A stretch of 5,745 nt of DNA, taken from assembly GCA_031550205.1 (NCBI GenBank), contig JAVBOV010000023.1, forward strand, positions 1-5,745, read 5' to 3'. Below, piece by piece: positions 1 to 4,918 of the stretch; position 1 is the first letter of the stretch, and each line of letters starts with the position of its first letter. The position numbers and the translations under genes were made by a program. This stretch comes from JAVBOV01 sp031550205. GTDB lineage: Bacteria; Pseudomonadota; Alphaproteobacteria; RF32; CAG-239. Under the pieces are notes generated by a model. That model did no database searches, was not told where the DNA came from, and saw only the letters and a list, made by a program, of their open reading frames with translations.

Positions 1-463
1 GTTTAACATAAACCTCACAGCTTTTATTCTTGGAAAATTCGCCGAAATCCTCAACCGAATAAAAGCGTCCTTTAAAAAACTCATATAGCCCGATTTGTTT
101 TAAAATCTTTTCAGCCAGCTCTCTGCTGCTGTAGGTAAAAACATACTGCTCAAACGGCAGAAGCTTTACTTTTTCTGCAAAATTTTTATAAGGTTTAATA
201 AACTCAAACGGAACTCGCTTATGATAAGTGTCGTAAAATTTTTTAATCTCAACTCCATGATGATCATAAAAAATCTGCCCGCCGTCGCGGTGGCATGAAA
301 AAGATTCTTTAACCGTTTCCAAAGCCTTTTCAAGACTGAGCTTTGCTCCCAAATCTATGCCCACCTGCGCCATCAATATGTCAAGCATATGGCCGAACTC
401 CGGCGTCACCCTGTATAATGTATTATCCAAGTCCCAGATAATAACTTTTTTATTTTTAAACAC
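1..463 (-). CDS. HAD-superfamily hydrolase, N-terminal part (runs off window)
   Basis: About 154 residues are visible and the C-terminus lies beyond the window edge. Residues 5-17 read KKVIIWDLDNTLY, the HAD motif I DxDxT, in which the first Asp (D11) would be the nucleophile and the second (D13) the acid/base. An alpha-helical cap-like stretch follows (about 20-95). Residues 108-113 (VFTYSS) fit motif II, where a Thr or Ser contacts the phosphoryl group. The motif III lysine and motif IV acidic pair would be at or past the edge. Members are cytosolic phosphatases or related phosphotransferases; the substrate cannot be told. I chose the GTG at 463-461 because GGAG (473-470) lies 6 bases upstream and motif I then falls about ten residues in, as usual for the family. 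The gene follows the six-cysteine protein gene after 80 bases on the same strand and may be co-transcribed with it. Family is secure, function is not. Confidence 0.8.
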   Translation of the reverse strand, partial: MFKNKKVIIWDLDNTLYRVTPEFGHMLDILMAQVGIDLGAKLSLEKALETVKESFSCHRDGGQIFYDHHGVEIKKFYDTYHKRVPFEFIKPYKNFAEKVKLLPFEQYVFTYSSRELAEKILKQIGLYEFFKGRFYSVEDFGEFSKNKSCEVYVK

Positions 464-468
464 CTTTT

Positions 469-494
469 TCTCCGTTTGTATAACTCCACGGAGA
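469..494 (-). promoter_or_regulatory. Hairpin covering the ribosome binding site of the HAD gene
   Basis: The 7-base arms TCTCCGT and ACGGAGA (469-475 and 488-494) are perfectly complementary around a 12-base loop. On the minus-strand mRNA the arm nearer the start codon contains the GGAG (473-470) that is the Shine-Dalgarno sequence of the HAD gene. If folded, the hairpin would hide that site and reduce initiation. The pairing is visible in the sequence; the regulatory role is inferred. Confidence 0.4.
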
Positions 495-543
495 TTTTTA
501 TCATAAAGAAGTTTATGTTCAATTAAAATTTGCGGTTTTTGAG

Positions 544-1050
544 CTATTCCATGGCATAAACGTCTTTAACCGTCCAGACGTTGTTCTTTTTGCGCAAAAC
601 ATAAATCACTTTACCCTCGCATAGGTCGAACCATTGGCCGTTGCACTTGCTTTCGGTAAAGACCTCAACGCTGTTCAAGTCAATCGGGCTGATTTTATCC
701 ACTTTCAGAATAATTCTGCTTGGGCGTCCCAGGCTTTCGTCTTCCATGAACACAAAACGCGGCATCTTTGACTTATCGCACCATGACTGAGTAGGGTCTA
801 CGGTGCATTTCACCATCAAATCAATAGCGCAAAGCATATCGTCTTCCATTTGGCATGTTTTGCTCACGGATACTTTATCATACTCTATGAAGTGGTTTGG
901 AATTTTAACATCAAAAACCGGCTTAATCACCACGATTTCTCCGGGTTCAAGGGTTTCTGAAGAAATCACTTTTTCAGGCTTTGGCAAAAGATAAATATAT
1001 CCTAAAATGATCAAGACCAAAGCCATTGTTCCCAACAAAGCTTTTTTCAT
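544..1050 (-). CDS. Membrane-anchored, six-cysteine protein of unknown function
   Basis: A 168-residue protein I do not recognise. Residues 1-3 are MKK, and residues 4-22 form one hydrophobic segment (LLGTMALVLIILGYIYLL) without a convincing signal-peptidase site. It is best read as an N-terminal inner-membrane anchor with the remaining ~145 residues in the periplasm. The soluble part has six cysteines (66, 74, 82, 91, 136, 144). An even number outside the membrane fits three disulfides, although that is inference. There is no lipobox and no known enzymatic motif. The start is the ATG at 1050-1048: GGAGG (1064-1060) lies 9 bases upstream, and the ATG overlaps the TGA of the preceding flavoprotein gene as ATGA, so the two are probably translationally coupled. 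A longer reading from 1104 would add a non-hydrophobic stretch inside the neighbour and lose the ribosome binding site. Confidence 0.75.
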   Translation of the reverse strand: MKKALLGTMALVLIILGYIYLLPKPEKVISSETLEPGEIVVIKPVFDVKIPNHFIEYDKVSVSKTCQMEDDMLCAIDLMVKCTVDPTQSWCDKSKMPRFVFMEDESLGRPSRIILKVDKISPIDLNSVEVFTESKCNGQWFDLCEGKVIYVLRKKNNVWTVKDVYAME

Positions 1051-2216
1051 TTTAAGTTTCCTCCAATATAATTGCCGGCAGTTGCGCCGGATGACCATGC
1101 CCATTGTAAATTATATCCGCCGCATTGTCCAGTCACATCCAAAACCTCGCCCGCAAAAAACAAACCCGGCACTTTTTTGCATTCAAAAGTTTTGGAAGAT
1201 ATTTCATTAACATCAACCCCGCCCGTTGTTGCAAAAGCTTGTTTGGCTCCTTGTGTTCCGGTCGGTGCAATTTTCCAGCAATTAATTTTTTCTGCAATTT
1301 TTTTAAGAAGCTTGTTGGAAGCGTCTTTAACAAATTTGTCTTCTTCCTGCACGGCAAAATCAGCCAGCTTTGCCGGCATAAATTTTTCCAAAACAGTGCG
1401 GATTTTCTTGTTAGCACCCGATTCTCTGGCCTCAACCAGCTCCGCATAAATATTTTTTTGCGGCAGCAGATTAACCGACATTTCTTCGCCTTTGTGCCAA
1501 TATAAAGATGCCTGCAAAGCCGCCCATCCTGAAAGCCCGAAATGGGTAAACAGCAAATCGTCTCTTATCAAAAAATTTTTGCCTCTTATCTCGGCTTCAA
1601 GGGCAATTCCCTGCAATTTTTTGGTTTTTTGCAAAACATCTTCGCTTAAAACAAACGGTGCTAAAGCCGGCTTATAAGGAACAATTTTCAAACCGAATTG
1701 TTTGGCAATCTTATACCCCAAATCAGAGGCTCCAATTTGTGGAAAAGAAATTCCGCCCGTGGCAACAACCAAATTAGGAGCAACATAAGCGTCATTGACC
1801 GCAAACCCGTTTTCGGTTTTGACAATCTTTTCAATTTCGGTCTTACACTCGATTCGCACATTTTGTGCCTCAGCCGATAAGACATCAATAACATCTGCGG
1901 CGTGCAAAGCATATAAGCGCTTTTTTTCTCTTTCTTCCCATTTCACGCAGTGCTTTTCCAAAATTTTGATAAAGTCTTTGGAAGCAAATTGTTTTAAGGC
2001 TGAAATACAAAATTTTTCATTCTGCGAGACATAATTTTCATTGCTGATTTCAGAGTTTGAAAAATTGCATTTTCCGCCGCCTGAAATCTCAACTTTTTTC
2101 AACGGCCTGTCATTGTGTTCAAGCAGCAATACCTTTGCCCCTTTTTTCGAGGCGGCAATTGCGCACATCATTCCCGATGCGCCTGCTCCGATTATAATTG
2201 CATCAAATTTTTCCAT
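1047..2216 (-). CDS. FAD/NAD(P)-binding oxidoreductase, HI0933/YhiN/BaiN family
   Basis: The 389 residues match the usual ~390-400 of this flavoprotein family, whose members include E. coli YhiN and clostridial BaiN. Residues 5-22 form the dinucleotide-binding strand and loop (DAIIIGAGASGMMCAIAA, GxGxxG). GGGKCNFSN at 47-54 is the family signature after the first FAD motif. TGGISFPQIGASDLGYKIA (153-171), PALAPF (183-188), LLFTHFGLSGWAALQAS (221-237) and the C-terminal LDVTGQCGGYNLQWAWSSG (359-377) are further family blocks. Many relatives have Pro where this one has Trp231 (GLSGWA). It is cytosolic and binds FAD; the physiological substrate of most members, including this one, is unknown, and a bile-acid role should not be assumed. 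The ATG at 2216 puts the Rossmann motif at the N-terminus; its Shine-Dalgarno is weak (GGA at 2225-2223). The stop overlaps the next gene's ATG. Confidence 0.92.
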   Translation of the reverse strand: MEKFDAIIIGAGASGMMCAIAASKKGAKVLLLEHNDRPLKKVEISGGGKCNFSNSEISNENYVSQNEKFCISALKQFASKDFIKILEKHCVKWEEREKKRLYALHAADVIDVLSAEAQNVRIECKTEIEKIVKTENGFAVNDAYVAPNLVVATGGISFPQIGASDLGYKIAKQFGLKIVPYKPALAPFVLSEDVLQKTKKLQGIALEAEIRGKNFLIRDDLLFTHFGLSGWAALQASLYWHKGEEMSVNLLPQKNIYAELVEARESGANKKIRTVLEKFMPAKLADFAVQEEDKFVKDASNKLLKKIAEKINCWKIAPTGTQGAKQAFATTGGVDVNEISSKTFECKKVPGLFFAGEVLDVTGQCGGYNLQWAWSSGATAGNYIGGNLK

Positions 2217-2225
2217 GGTTTTTCC

Positions 2226-2252
2226 AAAAAAAGGGAAGCCCGAAGGCTTCCC
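2226..2252 (-). terminator. Rho-independent terminator of the outer-membrane protein gene (UUCG loop)
   Basis: On the minus strand GGGAAGCC pairs perfectly with GGCTTCCC around a TTCG loop closed by C-G, an exceptionally stable tetraloop, and is followed at once by seven T (2232-2226). It begins 22 bases past the TGA of the beta-barrel gene. The T-run ends about ten bases before the ATG of the flavoprotein gene, so transcripts started at the beta-barrel promoter should mostly stop before it. Confidence 0.9.
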
Positions 2253-2274
2253 GATATTGCAGCATTTGCAAGAG

Positions 2275-2841
2275 TTAGAAAGAATATCTAACGCCGGCAA
2301 CATACTCAACCATATGGTCAACGTCTTCAAGTCCGTCAAAGTTCACATAACGAACCAGACCGCGCACAGCCCATTTGGCGTCAATGTCATATTGAGCGCC
2401 TAAGCCCCAGCGATATCCAAGACCGTGATCATCATCGGCTTTTACGCCGTTGGCTTTAGCTGTCAGGGTATATTCGCCAAGACCGGCAGTACCCAAAAGA
2501 GCCCATTTTTGGTCGCAGCCCAAAGGCAGAGTTCCAACCATATCCAAACCATATGCTTCAAAAGAAGATTTAACCCAGTCCAAGGTTCCGGTTTTGTCGT
2601 TCTTCTTGGAAGTATCTGACATTTGGTAGAAAACTTCAGTACCGAAATATTTGTTGAAAGTTGTACCTACGCTGACAGCGGCAGCATTATACTGAGGTTT
2701 TAAACCTCCGGAGTTTTCGGTGTTTGCAATTGAATAAGAATAGTCCAAACCGACATATGGATTATATTCCAAAGCAGATGCGGTGTTGGAGAGGGCAACT
2801 GCAGATACAGCTACCATCAAAGCGCCAATAGTTTTTTTCAT
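2275..2841 (-). CDS. Small outer-membrane beta-barrel protein (OmpA/OmpW-like porin domain)
   Basis: 188 residues. Residues 1-23 are a typical signal peptide: MKK, a hydrophobic core (IGALMVAVSAVAL), and an ASA cleavage site before LEY. The mature part starts NPYVGLDYSYS and alternates polar and hydrophobic residues in strand-like blocks (YNAAAVSVGTTF, FGTEVFYQMS, FEAYGLDMVGTL, WALLGTAGLGEYTLT, LGYRWGLGAQYDI, WAVRGLVRYVNF, VEYVAGVRYSF). It ends in Phe after an aromatic/basic strand, the signal recognised by the BAM machinery. Length and strand count fit an eight-stranded barrel of the OmpA-transmembrane/OMP_b-brl group; there is no C-terminal peptidoglycan-binding domain. Role unknown: likely a structural or surface protein. 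The ATG at 2841 is chosen because AAGG (2854-2851) lies 9 bases upstream and the signal peptide starts there; an earlier in-frame ATG at 2883 would add a charged extension. It is monocistronic, bounded by its own promoter and terminator. Confidence 0.85.
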   Translation of the reverse strand: MKKTIGALMVAVSAVALSNTASALEYNPYVGLDYSYSIANTENSGGLKPQYNAAAVSVGTTFNKYFGTEVFYQMSDTSKKNDKTGTLDWVKSSFEAYGLDMVGTLPLGCDQKWALLGTAGLGEYTLTAKANGVKADDDHGLGYRWGLGAQYDIDAKWAVRGLVRYVNFDGLEDVDHMVEYVAGVRYSF

Positions 2842-2916
2842 GTTATGCTTCCTTTTTTGTAAGTTAAAGTTAAAATACTTCACGTCCCAGGTCTTTAAGA
2901 ATAAGACTATGTGAAT

Positions 2917-2944
2917 AATATAGCCATAAAAACTTAAAAATCAA
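2917..2944 (-). promoter_or_regulatory. Predicted sigma-70-type promoter of the outer-membrane protein gene
   Basis: On the minus strand TTGATT (2944-2939) and TATATT (2922-2917) are separated by 16 bases. Transcription would start near 2910, giving a ~70-base leader before the ATG at 2841. The surroundings are very AT-rich, so chance matches are possible, but this is the best-spaced pair in the region. Confidence 0.45.
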
Positions 2945-2958
2945 AGGAAAAATTACAA

Positions 2959-2984
2959 TTTTTATTACAAATGTGTAATAAAAA
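2959..2984. promoter_or_regulatory. Perfect 11-bp inverted repeat, possible operator
   Basis: TTTTTATTACA and TGTAATAAAAA are exact reverse complements around the centre AATG. A further ATTACA half-site lies 12 bases to the left of the first one (2952-2957 against 2964-2969). The dyad sits 15 bases upstream of the predicted -35 box of the beta-barrel gene and 3 bases before the predicted -35 box of the pilin promoter, a position suited to a dimeric regulator acting on one or both. No known regulator's consensus matches clearly. Confidence 0.5.
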
Positions 2985-2986
2985 CG

Positions 2987-3015
2987 TTGTTAAATCGGCA
3001 AAATGATATTAAAAT
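2987..3015 (+). promoter_or_regulatory. Predicted promoter for the pilin-fliX operon
   Basis: TTGTTA (2987-2992) and TAAAAT (3010-3015) lie 17 bases apart. The start would be near 3022, leaving a ~105-base leader that contains the GTCATTGCGAGG palindrome. Support is by motif only, in an AT-rich background. Confidence 0.35.
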
Positions 3016-3035
3016 CAAGCAATAAAGTTAACAAT

Positions 3036-3070
3036 GTCATTGCGAGGAGCGTCAGCGACGCGGCAATCTC
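3036..3070 (+). repeat. Dispersed palindrome of the GTCATTGCGAGGAGCG type
   Basis: The element starts GTCATTGCGAGGAGC and ends GCGGCAATCTC. ATTGC (3039-3043) pairs with GCAAT (3063-3067), and CGTC (3050-3053) with GACG (3057-3060) around AGC, so it can fold as a stem with an internal bulge. This motif is a familiar dispersed repeat in many bacterial genomes, including alphaproteobacteria. It stands alone in the divergent gap, inside the presumed leader of the pilin operon, and its GC content contrasts with the surrounding AT-rich DNA. Confidence 0.8.
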
Positions 3071-3128
3071 ATCCGAATCTGTGCTGTCTGATTAATAAAT
3101 GCTCTAACAACCCTAGAAGGTGTATTCT

Positions 3129-3698
3129 ATGTTAAAAAACAATCAAATCGGCCGCTCGATGATAGAAATGCTGGGTGTCATCGCCGTCATCGGCGTCATC
3201 AGTGCCGGAGTCTTAAAAATCATCGGCACCATGCATAATAAATATACCGTGTCCCGCGGGGTTCAGCAGTTGCAGGATATCAGAAAAGCGGTTCAAGACC
3301 GTTTTGCGGCAGACGGCAGCTACAGCAAGGTTACCAACACTCTTCTTCAAAATGAAAACATTCTGCCTCATGACGTTAAGTGGAAATCAGGCGTTCCCAA
3401 GCATATTTTTGGCAAGGACATAGAAATCACCCCTTATACTTATAAGGTTTCCGGAGACGGCCTGCAGATTGTTTACAAAGACCTCAACCAACCCGCCTGC
3501 AATGCCTTAGCCACCATCGGTTGGATGAATATCAGCTCATCTTCAACCATGGTTCTTCTAAAAATCAACGGCACAAATTATCAGTGGAAAGAGTTTAAGG
3601 TGCTTACATCTGAAACCAAAGACCTTCCGGTTACCACCATTATTGCGGCAGAAAAATGCATAGACGGCAACAACACCTTAACCTGGGTCTTTTATTAG
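3129..3698 (+). CDS. Type IVb pilin, PilS-like, with prepilin cleavage motif
   Basis: 189 residues. A short leader MLKNNQIG is followed by RSMIEMLGVIAVIGVISAGVL: prepilin peptidase would cut after Gly8, giving Arg at +1 and the conserved Glu at +5, followed by the hydrophobic N-terminal helix used for membrane anchoring and pilus packing. The globular part resembles the PilS/type IVb class: a helix (QQLQDIRKAVQDRF), LLQNENILPHDV, a short strand region, LQIVYKDLNQPACNALAT (Cys124), then INGT and a C-terminal C-x7-TWVFY (Cys177). The two cysteines probably form the C-terminal disulfide loop of pilins. The product would be inserted in the inner membrane and assembled into a pilus or pseudopilus. 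No assembly ATPase, platform protein or peptidase gene is in the window. I prefer the ATG at 3129 because AGAAGG (3115-3120) lies 8 bases upstream; the in-frame GTG at 3120 overlaps that site. Confidence 0.85.
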   Translation: MLKNNQIGRSMIEMLGVIAVIGVISAGVLKIIGTMHNKYTVSRGVQQLQDIRKAVQDRFAADGSYSKVTNTLLQNENILPHDVKWKSGVPKHIFGKDIEITPYTYKVSGDGLQIVYKDLNQPACNALATIGWMNISSSSTMVLLKINGTNYQWKEFKVLTSETKDLPVTTIIAAEKCIDGNNTLTWVFY

Positions 3699-3707
3699 GA
3701 GCATAAC

Positions 3708-4133
3708 TTGATAAAAGTAGGCGACATCAACAAATCCAAAGAAACCTCAAGCTCCGGCAAACTCAGCCGCGGCTCGGGCTCCGGCGCCAGCTTTGCCTCA
3801 TATCTAAACAATGTTTCAGCGCCAAAAGCCCAAGGTGTATCCGGCGCCGCAGGCGTTTCCGTTACTGACGCGATTCTCTCCACCCAAATGGTCGGTTCTG
3901 AAGAAGAAAAAGAAATAAAAAAGCAACTGGTTAAGCGCGGCTCCAGCCTGCTGCAAAAACTTGAAGAAATCAGAGACGGCCTTTTGTTTGGAGAAATCTC
4001 CAAAGAACGCCTGATTGAAATCTCCCGCTTTGTCAAAGACAAAAAATTTCGCACTGAAGACGCCCGCTTACAAGAGATTATTGAAGAAATAGAATTAAGG
4101 GTAGAAGTCGAGATTGCAAAATTGACCAGATAA
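3708..4133 (+). CDS. fliX: Flagellar assembly regulator FliX
   Basis: 141 residues, close to the ~139 of Caulobacter FliX. Residues 1-50 are low-complexity and rich in Ser and Gly. VTDAILSTQ (52-60) is the conserved short motif, and the C-terminal half carries the family signature: KRGSSLLQKLEEIRDGLLFGEIS (76-98), then ARLQEIIEEIELRVEVEIAKL (119-139). In Caulobacter, FliX acts in the cytosol with the activator FlbD, linking assembly of early flagellar structures to expression of later flagellar genes; that role is carried over from the family. The start is the TTG at 3708, because the next in-frame Met is residue 61, inside the conserved part, and TAGGAG (3696-3701) lies 6 bases upstream. The Shine-Dalgarno overlaps the pilin stop codon, so the two genes form one operon. 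No other flagellar gene is visible here. Confidence 0.93.
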   Translation: MIKVGDINKSKETSSSGKLSRGSGSGASFASYLNNVSAPKAQGVSGAAGVSVTDAILSTQMVGSEEEKEIKKQLVKRGSSLLQKLEEIRDGLLFGEISKERLIEISRFVKDKKFRTEDARLQEIIEEIELRVEVEIAKLTR

Positions 4134-4196
4134 GTCTCACTTTTTGCTTGAATTTTTTTATTAAATCTATATCTTCCTAAAACATTGTATCAATAA

Positions 4197-4219
4197 TCTA
4201 AAATCCAAAATCTAAAATC
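4197..4219 (+). repeat. Short 14-base-period AT-rich direct repeat upstream of dksA
   Basis: TCTAAAATC occurs at 4197-4205 and 4211-4219, separated by CAAAA, with a partial third match (TTAAAT) after. It lies in the 119-base gap between fliX and dksA, about 35 bases before the dksA start. It may be only AT-rich slippage. The same gap holds a weak promoter-like pair (TTGCTT at 4144, TATATC at 4168, 18 apart), which I do not call separately. Confidence 0.35.
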
Positions 4220-4252
4220 TTAAATTTTGGTTATTTATTAAGGAATGTGCAG

Positions 4253-4678
4253 ATGGATACCCCTATTATATTACCTCCGGATTACAAACCGACCTCAAAA
4301 GAAAAATATATGAATGAAATGCAGGTGGAGTATTTTCGCCAAAAGCTTAATAACTGGAAAAAGTCTCTGCTTGACCAGTCTCAAGAAACCATTGAAGAAT
4401 TGCGCCAAGGCGGCTTAAACCAGCCCGACCAGATTGACCGCGCATCTTTAGAAGCAGACAAGGCCTTGGATCTAAGAACCAAAGACCGTCTCCGCAAGCT
4501 GATTAATAAGATTAATGAAGCTCTGCACCGCATTGAAGAGGGCGTTTATGGTTTTTGCGAAGAAACCGGCGAACCCATCGGCATTGACCGCTTGGAAGCC
4601 AGACCGGTTGCCACCTTGTCGATTGAGGCTCAGGAACGCCACGAGAGAATGGAAAAAACCTACGACGACGAGGCATAA
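4253..4678 (+). CDS. dksA: RNA polymerase-binding transcription factor DksA, single-cysteine type
   Basis: 141 residues. DksA inserts a coiled coil into the secondary channel of RNA polymerase and, with ppGpp, adjusts initiation at rRNA and biosynthetic promoters. The two helices (about 22-55 and 64-97) flank the tip DQIDRA (59-64), with the catalytically important Asp pair and Ala equivalent to E. coli D71, D74 and A76. The C-terminal globular region has GFCEETGEPIGIDRLEARPVATLSIEAQERHE (100-131). Only Cys102 remains of the four zinc ligands; the others are Thr105, Ser123 and Ala126. Loss of the classical C4 finger is common in alphaproteobacterial DksA, so it is probably functional rather than decayed. 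The ATG at 4253 has TAAGGA (4239-4244) 8 bases upstream; a GTG at 4247 is too close to it. fliX next to dksA fits alphaproteobacterial order. Confidence 0.95.
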   Translation: MDTPIILPPDYKPTSKEKYMNEMQVEYFRQKLNNWKKSLLDQSQETIEELRQGGLNQPDQIDRASLEADKALDLRTKDRLRKLINKINEALHRIEEGVYGFCEETGEPIGIDRLEARPVATLSIEAQERHERMEKTYDDEA

Positions 4679-4684
4679 ACTTTG

Positions 4685-4700
4685 TCCTCGTCTCCTCGTC
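4685..4700 (+). repeat. 8-bp perfect tandem repeat after dksA
   Basis: TCCTCGTC is repeated twice without a gap, directly after the dksA stop. The first copy can pair with GACGAGG at the end of the dksA coding region (4667-4673 with 4686-4692, loop 12), but no T-run follows, so it does not look like an intrinsic terminator. Confidence 0.5.
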
Positions 4701-4745
4701 ATCCTGAACACCACCGTCGTCATCCTGAACTTGTTTCAGGATCTC
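4698..4745 (+). repeat. Dispersed palindrome GTCATCCTGAA...TTCAGGATC with an extra left half
   Basis: ATCCTGAA (4722-4729) pairs perfectly with TTCAGGAT (4735-4742) around CTTGT, within an element running from GTCAT at 4719 to ATCTC at 4745. The left arm with its lead-in, TCGTCATCCTGAAC, is also present 21 bases earlier (4696-4709), making a partial tandem copy without a right arm. GTCATCCTGAACTTGTTTCAGGATC is a known type of dispersed repeat in alphaproteobacteria. It lies in the dksA-maf gap and might act as a transcript-end stem, though the following bases are CTCCTCTT rather than a clean T-run. Confidence 0.8.
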
Positions 4746-4754
4746 CTCTTCAAC

Positions 4755-4809
4755 CATAAGGTGTTTTTATGTCTGAAAAAAAAAGCTTTATATTGGCATC
4801 AGGCTCTCC
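4755..4809 (+). repeat. Upstream copy of the 55-bp maf-start direct repeat
   Basis: These 55 bases match 4897-4951 at 51 positions. They include CATAAGGTGTTTTT, the ATG and codons for MSEKKSFILASGSP. The mismatches lie in codons 4-6, where this copy has a run of nine A. The repeat ends exactly where the Maf SPQRR motif diverges. Confidence 0.9.
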
Positions 4810-4918
4810 GGCCCAATTCCTGTCATCCCGGAAGGCAAGCCCCACCGGACTTGCCATATCCGGGATCCACGAACAGGTTGCACAGCAACACAAAATCATA
4901 AGGTGTTTTTATGTCTGA
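4769..4918 (+). pseudogene. Broken duplicate of the maf start, readable as a 49-residue ORF
   Basis: The ORF begins with the same ribosome binding site (AAGG, 7 bases before the ATG) and nearly the same first residues as true maf: MSEKKSFILASGSP against MSETKGFILASGSP. After Pro14 the Maf sequence is lost: the two arginines of the substrate-binding loop and the remaining ~175 residues are absent. The frame then runs through the palindromic element (AQFLSSRKASPTGLAISGIH, then EQVAQQHKIIRCFYV) and stops at the TGA at 4916-4918, which overlaps the true maf ATG at 4911. It cannot have Maf activity. It may be a dead remnant, or a short leader peptide whose translation affects maf because of the overlap; the sequence does not decide between these. 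Confidence 0.7.
4819..4877 (+). repeat. Palindromic element GTCATCCCGG...CCGGGATCC between the two maf starts
   Basis: Three nested perfect stems are visible: CCTGT/ACAGG (4819-4823, 4873-4877), ATCCCGG/CCGGGAT (4825-4831, 4860-4866) and GGCAAG/CTTGCC (4834-4839, 4850-4855), with a 10-base loop. A small extra hairpin GTTGC-ACA-GCAAC follows (4877-4889). Elements beginning GTCATCCCGG and ending CCGGGATCC are common dispersed repeats in alphaproteobacteria. Here the element lies inside an open reading frame, which recalls the in-frame palindromic elements of Rickettsia, although the sequence family differs. Confidence 0.85.

Noticed and set aside
1072..2403. Several long plus-strand ORFs opposite the flavoprotein gene
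   Set aside because: They are shadows of a conserved minus-strand gene, with no recognisable domains or ribosome binding sites.
2858..2876. TTAA pairs near the outer-membrane gene start as a CtrA site
   Set aside because: The spacing between the TTAA units is 2 bases rather than the 7 of the CtrA consensus; other TTAA pairs in the gap do not fit either.
3120..3128. GTG at 3120 as an alternative start of the pilin
   Set aside because: It overlaps the AGAAGG ribosome binding site, which is well placed for the ATG at 3129.
3177..3205. Apparent tandem repeat of GTCATCGGC in the pilin gene
   Set aside because: It is explained by codons for the repeated Val-Ile-Gly/Ala pattern of the pilin N-terminal helix.
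4667..4692. Hairpin across the dksA stop as an intrinsic terminator
   Set aside because: The 7-bp stem has a 12-base loop and no T-run after it.
4696..4877. CRISPR array in the dksA-maf gap
   Set aside because: The repeats differ in sequence and length, and there is no regular spacer pattern or cas gene.
4515..4901. 128-codon plus-strand ORF from within dksA into the repeat region
   Set aside because: It runs in another frame of dksA, then through palindromic repeats; its composition follows those and it has no ribosome binding site.
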